Positions 6,711-10,628 of a stretch of DNA of 10,628 nucleotides are shown piece by piece; the first letter of the stretch is position 1; each line of letters starts with the position of its first letter. The position numbers and the translations under genes are program-made. Source of the stretch: Planctomycetota bacterium (lineage in GTDB: Bacteria; Planctomycetota; SBBH01; JAHFOU01); contig JAHFOU010000049.1 in assembly GCA_023261525.1 (NCBI GenBank), positions 1 to 10,628 of the forward strand, written 5' to 3'. The notes beneath the pieces were generated by a model. It was given only the letters and a program-made list of their open reading frames with translations, searched no databases and was not told where the DNA came from.

Positions 6711-7331
6711 TTAATTTCGACGAATTTTCCGGCGCAGGATCGCCAGGCGCTCCAGCCCCCGTCGGGACGGGAAGGAGTCCCGGGGCGTGGAGAATCTCGG
6801 AATGTGGAAGTCGGCGGAGAAGAGGCGGCGGATCTCCCCGGGCGTCACGGAGAAGGGCGGCCCGCCCGGACGGCCGTGGGCATAGAACAGCCCCAGGAGG
6901 AGGCCTCCGGGCTTGAGGAGCCCCCGGACCGCAGCCACGTATTCCTCCCGTCGGGAAGGATCCACGGCGCAGAAGCAGGTGTGCTCCAGGACCGCGTCGA
7001 AGGCGCCCCGGTGGCGGGCGGGAAGGCGGAACAGATCAGCCTGCTCGAAGCGGGGTTTCCCCTGCGCGCCCCGGGCCAGGCGCCGCGCGGCCCGGATGGC
7101 CTCGGGGGCGAAGTCGAAGCCCACGGCCTCCCATCCCAGGGCGGCCAGGGCCAGGACCTCGTGACCGCGCCCGCAGCCGGGCACGGCCACCCGCCCGGGC
7201 GGGAGCCTGCGCGCCAGCCTCAGCAGGGGCGGGGCGGCCACGCCCTTCTCCCAGCCGTCCTCGCCCTTGCGGTACCGGGTGGACCAGAATTCCCGGGAGG
7301 AGATGTCGGAAGGCTTAGGCGGCAAGGTCAA
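6711..7331 (-). CDS. Thiopurine/thiol methyltransferase (TPMT/HOL) family SAM-dependent methyltransferase
   Basis: The 206-residue class I methyltransferase moves a methyl group from S-adenosylmethionine to a small acceptor, usually a thiol, halide or metalloid in this family. The SAM-binding motif I is V50PGCGRGHE, followed by GFDFAPEAI (71-79). Family-typical are the N-terminal FW-x2-RY-x-KG...GW region (residues 15-27), EHTCFCAVDP (116-125) and LKPGG (139-143), then G-x-FY and GPPF-x-V (about 147-162). The start is uncertain: TTG 7331 or TTG 7325. Both leave the N-terminus complete and no ATG or GTG is available. With TTG 7331 it overlaps the upstream gene by 17 nt, so translation is probably coupled. 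The physiological acceptor is unknown. Placement after flaG is not explained by the family function. Confidence 0.85.
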   Translation of the reverse strand: MTLPPKPSDISSREFWSTRYRKGEDGWEKGVAAPPLLRLARRLPPGRVAVPGCGRGHEVLALAALGWEAVGFDFAPEAIRAARRLARGAQGKPRFEQADLFRLPARHRGAFDAVLEHTCFCAVDPSRREEYVAAVRGLLKPGGLLLGLFYAHGRPGGPPFSVTPGEIRRLFSADFHIPRFSTPRDSFPSRRGLERLAILRRKIRRN

Positions 7332-7788
7332 CGCGCCGGCCCAGGGCCTCTTCGGGCCGGGGCGTCCGGAAGGCCTCGCTCAGGCGGCGGGAGCGCCGTT
7401 CGGGCCCTTCGGCCGGAAGGGGCGCCGGCGGCGGAAAGGAGGGCGGGAGACCCCGGGAAGGAGGAAGGGCCCCGTAGGCTTCCAACAGGGGGCGGAAGAC
7501 GGGCGTATTCCGCTTCCCACCCCAGGAAGGGGCGTTCTGGGCGCCCCCTCCCTCCTCGTCCGTTGCCCCCAGGGCCACGCTGGCCTCCGCGGCCATGGGC
7601 CTGAGGTTGCCGCGGATGTCGACCAGATCGCGGCTGTCGAACGGGCTCTGGGGAAGGGAGGTCGGCGGCGCCGGGGCAACCGCGGGGGTCCCCGCCGATG
7701 GGCCGGGGCGCTGGATCGCGCCCAGGTTGAGCCCGGAGCCGGCCAGGCGGTCGGCGACCCGGATCCCGGAAAAGGGGATGGGATCCAC
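7315..7788 (-). CDS. Unrecognised proline-rich protein encoded after flaG
   Basis: The 157-residue product matches no family I know. It begins with GTG 7788; an AGGA that overlaps the flaG stop (TAGGA) lies 7 nt upstream. There is no signal peptide, membrane segment or cysteine. Residues 1-25 form a possible short conserved head (PIPFSGIRVADRL). Residues 25-50 are Pro/Ala-rich linker. Residues 50-75 (DSRDLVDIRGNLRPMAAEA) may be helical. Residues 105-130 are again Pro-rich, and the end is basic (RRSRR at 131-135). This looks like an extended adaptor or an intrinsically disordered protein. The gap to flaG is 9 nt and its end overlaps the methyltransferase gene, so it should be in the flaG transcript. 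A flagellum-related role is a guess from position only. Confidence 0.65.
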   Translation of the reverse strand: MDPIPFSGIRVADRLAGSGLNLGAIQRPGPSAGTPAVAPAPPTSLPQSPFDSRDLVDIRGNLRPMAAEASVALGATDEEGGGAQNAPSWGGKRNTPVFRPLLEAYGALPPSRGLPPSFPPPAPLPAEGPERRSRRLSEAFRTPRPEEALGRRVDLAA

Positions 7789-7797
7789 GATCCCGTC

Positions 7798-8205
7798 CTA
7801 GGTGCCGGTTCCGGTCCGGGAGGAGCCCGCGCTGGAAGCCACCCTGCGCCCCCGCTCCCGGAAGAAGGTCCGGATGTGGGTGGCCATCCTGAGGACGTCA
7901 TCGGGCGGGATCTCCCGGATGACCTGCCGGGTCATCGGATCCACCACCTTGGCCTGGAGCACCCCGAGGTCCCGGTTGAAACGGATCTGCAGGTCCCCCT
8001 GGGGCTTGGCGGACGCTTCGGCCTTGGGTGCGGAAATCTGCTGCTGGACGGCCTGCTGAAGGGCGGCCTGGGCGGCGATGCTGATCTCGACGCGATCCTG
8101 GCGGGGCAGGGCGGGGGCTTCAGGCGCCCCGGATCCGGAGGCACGAGGCTCCGGAGCGGAAGACTGGCCTCCTCCCGTGACAATCGGACGAATGGGTTCG
8201 CTCAT
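7798..8205 (-). CDS. flaG: FlaG family flagellar protein
   Basis: The 135-residue protein carries the FlaG domain over residues 70-117: LQIRFNRDLGVLQAKVVDP followed by the invariant-like VIREIPP-x2-VLRMA. FlaG proteins influence flagellar filament length and are usually encoded beside fliD, fliS or flagellin genes; the molecular role is poorly defined. Residues 1-40 are Pro/Ser/Gly-rich and disordered-looking, and 40-57 are Gln/Ala-rich and likely helical. An unusual Ser/Gly/Thr tail (124-135) follows the domain. ATG 8205 has a near-perfect AGGAGG (plus strand CCTCCT, 8215-8220) 9 nt upstream. A sigma-28-like promoter lies about 60-90 nt upstream. No other flagellar gene is visible in the window, so this flaG is separated from the main clusters. 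Confidence 0.85.
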   Translation of the reverse strand: MSEPIRPIVTGGGQSSAPEPRASGSGAPEAPALPRQDRVEISIAAQAALQQAVQQQISAPKAEASAKPQGDLQIRFNRDLGVLQAKVVDPMTRQVIREIPPDDVLRMATHIRTFFRERGRRVASSAGSSRTGTGT

Positions 8206-8266
8206 GTCAGCTCTCCTCCTCCGCTGGCCCCTTCAGGTCTCGGATCAAGAGGCCGGCTATAGTCTG

Positions 8267-8293
8267 GTATCGACCAGGGGAGCTTGAACCTTA
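8267..8293 (-). promoter_or_regulatory. Sigma-28 (FliA)-type promoter of flaG
   Basis: On the minus strand, TAAGGTTC (8286-8293), an 11-nt spacer and GTCGATAC (8267-8274) align with the sigma-28 consensus TAAAGTTT-N11-GCCGATAA. Each box matches six of eight bases and the spacing is exact. Transcription would start near 8260, giving a leader of about 55 nt before flaG. The site lies in a locally AT-rich gap (about 8288-8345) and overlaps a small inverted repeat (CTGGT-ATCG-ACCAG, 8264-8277). FlaG is a typical late flagellar product, so the promoter type agrees with the gene. Confidence 0.55.
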
Positions 8294-8327
8294 AGGAGCA
8301 TTTCAGTTGATTCTTACCTATTTATCT

Positions 8328-9062
8328 TCAAGGAGTTGTGTCGATCTGAACCACAAGCCCCCCCTGGAGTCTGGACCGGAGGGGCTCCGCCAGCCCCTTC
8401 AGGCTTTCCGGAGGCTGACGGAAGGCCAGGACGGCCATCCCCCCCGCGCTCCCCAGGGCATCGAGGGCATGGACCAGCTCGGTCTGGGTCTTGGTCTTGC
8501 CCTCCAGGCGCTCCGCCTGATCCAGGACCAGGAGGCGGGAGGAACGCAGCCAGGCCCTGAACTCCGCCAGGGTCCCGGCCTTGCCCGCCAGGCCCAGCCT
8601 CCGGCTCAGGCGGCCGGGATCCGTGGCGACCAGGGGAGAGACGTTGCGGGCGCGGGCGGATTCGGCCAGGGCGGACAGGAGGTGGCTCTTGCCGCAAGCC
8701 TCGGGCCCGTGCAGGACCAGGGGATGGATCTCCGATCTCAGTCGGGTGGCCAGGGAGCTGACCGCCGCATAGGCGAGCTGGTTGCCCTCCGTGACCCGGA
8801 AGGAGCCGAAGGTCGCCCGGCCCGGGCGTCGGACCTCGGACACCCTCAGGTCGATCCGCGCATACCCGGCCGTGCGGGCGGCCTTCAGCAGGGCCTCGCC
8901 GCAACGCTCCCTCAGGGCGTCCCGGGCGAAGGCGCTCGGAAGGTTGAGCAGGAAGGCCCCCCCGGGCCCATCCTCGGCCGCGGCGGAGGCCAGCCAGGCC
9001 CGGGCCGAGGGGGCCAGGGCCGCCAGTTCGTTCAGGACCGCCTTGCGCGAGGTTTCGGACAT
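8328..9062 (-). CDS. Truncated DnaA paralogue: domain I-like part plus AAA+ core, no lid or DNA-binding domain (Hda-like)
   Basis: The 244-residue protein aligns by eye with DnaA. Residues 1-75 resemble domain I, with the LNLPSAFARDALRERCGEAL stretch (39-58). The flexible domain II is nearly absent. From 84 the AAA+ part starts as in DnaA (TFGSF...EGNQLAYAA, 84-100). Walker A is G119PEACGKS; Walker B is LLVLD181 followed by Gln182, where DnaA has a second Asp. The box VII arginine is present in LRSRL (228-232; Arg231). The chain stops just after GLVVQIDTTP, exactly before the AAA+ lid, sensor 2 and the helix-turn-helix domain IV. It may regulate DnaA as Hda does, or tether DnaA or polymerase partners. 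ATG 9062 is the only sensible start and overlaps bioA by 31 nt. Sequence after the stop is AT-rich and does not restore the missing domain. Confidence 0.75.
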   Translation of the reverse strand: MSETSRKAVLNELAALAPSARAWLASAAAEDGPGGAFLLNLPSAFARDALRERCGEALLKAARTAGYARIDLRVSEVRRPGRATFGSFRVTEGNQLAYAAVSSLATRLRSEIHPLVLHGPEACGKSHLLSALAESARARNVSPLVATDPGRLSRRLGLAGKAGTLAEFRAWLRSSRLLVLDQAERLEGKTKTQTELVHALDALGSAGGMAVLAFRQPPESLKGLAEPLRSRLQGGLVVQIDTTP

Positions 9063-10351
9063 GGGGGCGGGGAGTATAGCAACTCCTCCAGCTCCTCCAG
9101 GCCCCGTCCCACGACCTCGACCATCCAGCGGAGCTCCCGCTCCGTGGCCGTCAGCGGGGGCATGAGGACCACCACGTCCCCCAGGGGACGCAGGAGGAGG
9201 CCGTGGTGGCGGCAGGCCAGGCAGACCTTCCATCCCATGCGATGCGCATCCGGAAACGGCTTCCCGGAGGGCCGGGCCAGCTCGATCCCGACCATGAACC
9301 CTCGCTGACGGATCTCCTTCACGCAGGGATGGGCCCGGAGCGCCTCCAAGGCCTGGGCCAGGACCCTGGATTTCCTCGCCACCCCTTCCAGCACCCGGCC
9401 CCGCCCCAGAAGGTCCAGGTTGGCGAGGGCCGCGGCGCAGGCCAGGGGATTGCCTCCGTACGTATGGCCGTGGAAGAAGGTCCTCCAGCTCGTGAAGGGA
9501 CCCAGGAAGGCCCGGTAGACCCTCTCCGTCGTCAGCGTCGCGGCCAGGGGCAGGTAGCCGCCCGTGATGCCCTTGGCCACGCAGAGGAAGTCCGGGGCCA
9601 CCCCGGCATGCTCGCAGGCGAACATCCGCCCCGTGCGCCCGAAGCCGGTGGCCACCTCGTCGGCGATCAGGAGGACCCCGTGGCGCCGGCAGAGGGCCGC
9701 GGCCTTGCGCAGGTACCCGGGGGAATGCATGCGCATCCCGGCGGCGCCCTGGACCAGGGGTTCGAAGACGAAGGCCGCCAGGCTCCGGCCGTGGCGCCTC
9801 AGGGCTCTCTCCAGGGCCGGCAGGTCGTCCGGGGGGACCTGGACGGCCCGCTGGACGAGGGGCCCGTAGATCCGGTGGAAGAGGGGGATCCCCCCCACGC
9901 CCACGGCGCCCAGGGTGTCCCCGTCATAGGCGTTGGAGAGTGCCAGGAAACGGACGCGGCGCGGCTCGGGCCGGGGCTTCTGGCGGTGGTACTGGAAGGC
10001 CATTTTGAGAGCGATCTCGGCGGCCGTGGAGCCGTTGTCGGAATAGAAGACCTTGCTCAGGCCTTTCGGCGCGATGCGGACCAGGCGCTTGGCCAGTTCT
10101 TCCGCCGGGCGGTGGGTGGCGCCCAGCAGGGTGGTGTGGGCGATGCGGCCGAGCTGGCGGCGGACGGCCCGGTCGATGGCCTCGACCCGGTGGCCGTGGA
10201 CGTTGGACCACAGGGAGGAGACCCCGTCGTAGAGGCGCTGGCCGTCCTCCGTGACCAGCCAGCGGCCCTCGCCGCGGGTGATGACCAGGTCCGGAACCTC
10301 GTCGAGGTCCGTCATCTGGGTGAAGGGCTTCCAGAGGGCGCTGGGATTCAT
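9032..10351 (-). CDS. bioA: Adenosylmethionine-8-amino-7-oxononanoate aminotransferase (biotin synthesis)
   Basis: The 439-residue PLP enzyme of aminotransferase class III makes 7,8-diaminononanoate from 7-keto-8-aminopelargonate in biotin synthesis. BioA-specific features are the N-terminal LWKPFTQM (6-13), YDGVSSLWSNVHGH (41-54), and YSDNGSTA-x-E-x-ALKMA near 103-118. Others are YDGDTLGA (142-149), QGAAGMRMHSPGYL (201-214) and TFFHGHTYGGNPLA (291-304). The PLP-binding Asp is D231 in DEVATGFGRTGRMFACEH, and the Schiff-base Lys is K260 in AKGITGGYLPLA. The amino donor (SAM, or lysine as in some Bacillus enzymes) cannot be decided by eye. ATG 10351 gives the normal N-terminus and overlaps the upstream gene by ATGA. 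The last residues (Pro/Arg-rich, about 427-439) are encoded partly in the overlap with the DnaA-like gene. No other bio genes are in the window. Confidence 0.93.
   Translation of the reverse strand: MNPSALWKPFTQMTDLDEVPDLVITRGEGRWLVTEDGQRLYDGVSSLWSNVHGHRVEAIDRAVRRQLGRIAHTTLLGATHRPAEELAKRLVRIAPKGLSKVFYSDNGSTAAEIALKMAFQYHRQKPRPEPRRVRFLALSNAYDGDTLGAVGVGGIPLFHRIYGPLVQRAVQVPPDDLPALERALRRHGRSLAAFVFEPLVQGAAGMRMHSPGYLRKAAALCRRHGVLLIADEVATGFGRTGRMFACEHAGVAPDFLCVAKGITGGYLPLAATLTTERVYRAFLGPFTSWRTFFHGHTYGGNPLACAAALANLDLLGRGRVLEGVARKSRVLAQALEALRAHPCVKEIRQRGFMVGIELARPSGKPFPDAHRMGWKVCLACRHHGLLLRPLGDVVVLMPPLTATERELRWMVEVVGRGLEELEELLYSPPPCPKPRARRS
9073..9078 (-). promoter_or_regulatory. Possible -10 element inside bioA for the DnaA-like gene
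   Basis: On the minus strand this reads TATACT, 10 nt before ATG 9062. There is no Shine-Dalgarno at the right distance, as the only GGAGG is about 20 nt upstream. A short-leader transcript is possible, but the -35 is poor and the site is inside coding sequence. Confidence 0.2.
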
Positions 10352-10628
10352 GGGGCTCGACGGATCGCGCGCGGGAGGACGACCAACATGAAAAGGCCGG
10401 CCAGAAGGAAGACCATCCCGAATCCCGGCAGGAAGAGGGTATCGGCCTTTACCCCCGACTCCAGCACCGAGGAGGATGAATCGGCGGGATCGTAATGCAC
10501 CGCGACGCGGATCCCCTTCGGGTAGCGGTCCAGGATGGCCTGGGCATCCCCACGATCGCTCGTGAAAATGCCACCCCAAAAGACTGTAGAGCCGATGTAG
10601 GGCCTTCCCGCGACCTGATACTCATAGG
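10348..10628 (-). CDS. DUF3592-like membrane protein, C-terminal part (5' end outside window)
   Basis: A minus-strand frame is open from the window edge and ends with a TGA that overlaps the bioA start as ATGA. The visible 92 residues begin YEYQVAGRPYIGS and continue with a YPKG-x-RVAVHYDPAD segment (35-49) and a VLESG (54-58). This pattern matches DUF3592 proteins, a membrane family of unknown function with an extracytoplasmic beta-rich domain. One hydrophobic stretch (about 64-84) followed by the basic end PRAIRRAP is a transmembrane helix with a cytoplasmic tail. The N-terminal part, normally including a first membrane helix, is missing. The overlap suggests co-transcription with bioA, though no functional link is known. 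Confidence 0.7.
   Translation of the reverse strand, partial: YEYQVAGRPYIGSTVFWGGIFTSDRGDAQAILDRYPKGIRVAVHYDPADSSSSVLESGVKADTLFLPGFGMVFLLAGLFMLVVLPRAIRRAP

Noticed and set aside
6706..6728. Near-palindromic AATTTCG/CGAATTT segment at the end of the methyltransferase gene as a terminator
   Set aside because: The arms do not pair perfectly, the segment is mostly inside coding sequence, and there is no stable GC stem with a T-run.
8264..8296. Inverted repeats (CTGGT-ATCG-ACCAG and CCTTAAGG) as a terminator for the DnaA-like gene
   Set aside because: The stems are short and not followed by a T-run on the minus strand. They coincide better with the promoter region of flaG.
8270..8330. Frameshift that would restore the missing C-terminus of the DnaA-like protein
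   Set aside because: The sequence after the stop is AT-rich with early stops in the frames read and shows no DnaA lid or helix-turn-helix motif, so this looks like a genuine end.
10352..10579. N-terminal extension of bioA by about 75 residues
   Set aside because: That frame competes with the DUF3592-like coding frame. BioA begins normally with the LWKPFTQM region after ATG 10351.
1..10628. CRISPR array, tRNA or rRNA genes, insertion sequences, phage genes or a replication origin
   Set aside because: No regular spaced repeats, cloverleaf-like segments, transposase or integrase motifs, terminal inverted repeats or clusters of DnaA boxes were seen by eye on either strand.

Overview
This is a compact, very GC-rich, gene-dense stretch of bacterial chromosome. 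It holds thirteen coding sequences, two of them cut by the window edges, and no RNA gene, CRISPR array, insertion sequence or gap longer than about 125 bases. The predicted FlaG, two Sec signal peptides, a dTDP-sugar epimerase and a biotin-pathway aminotransferase point to a free-living, motile, Gram-negative-type bacterium. The overall look resembles GC-rich Acidobacteriota (Holophaga/Geothrix-like), but that is an impression and no single gene proves it.

Left part, plus strand (1-2949): the C-terminal part of a Rieske-type ring-hydroxylating oxygenase alpha subunit; an unrecognised secreted protein built on an internal duplication; an NAD-dependent nucleotide-sugar epimerase/dehydratase; and a family 2 glycosyltransferase of the polyprenol-phosphate mannose synthase type. 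The last three are almost contiguous, with 1-2 nt between genes.

Middle (2954-5886): a minus-strand B12-binding-type radical SAM enzyme diverges from a class II aldolase that overlaps rfbC (dTDP-4-dehydrorhamnose 3,5-epimerase) by ATGA. Only 30 bp separate the two divergent start codons. Each has a promoter-like -10 hexamer about 4-7 nt before its ATG and no Shine-Dalgarno, so both messages may be leaderless. The aldolase has an unusual C-terminal Cys-x2-Cys-x2-Cys tail. Together with the epimerase and glycosyltransferase, this reads as a small sugar/cell-envelope locus, but it lacks rmlA, rmlB and rmlD, so its product cannot be named.

Right part, minus strand (10628 down to 5890): a DUF3592-like membrane protein (partial) overlaps bioA by ATGA. 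The bioA 3' end overlaps by 31 nt a truncated DnaA paralogue, which has a domain I-like part and an AAA+ core but no lid and no DNA-binding domain. A 122-bp, locally AT-rich gap follows with a good match to a sigma-28 (FliA) flagellar promoter. Downstream lie flaG, an unrecognised proline-rich gene and a thiopurine/thiol-methyltransferase-family gene, in a tightly spaced run. The last gene is a secreted glycine-rich protein of unknown function with a 9-bp direct repeat in its leader.

The points most worth a second look are the truncated DnaA-like protein, the flagellar-type promoter driving flaG with two non-flagellar-looking genes, the Cys-tailed aldolase and the divergent leaderless promoter pair. 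I did not see a complete, clearly new defence or mobile system.
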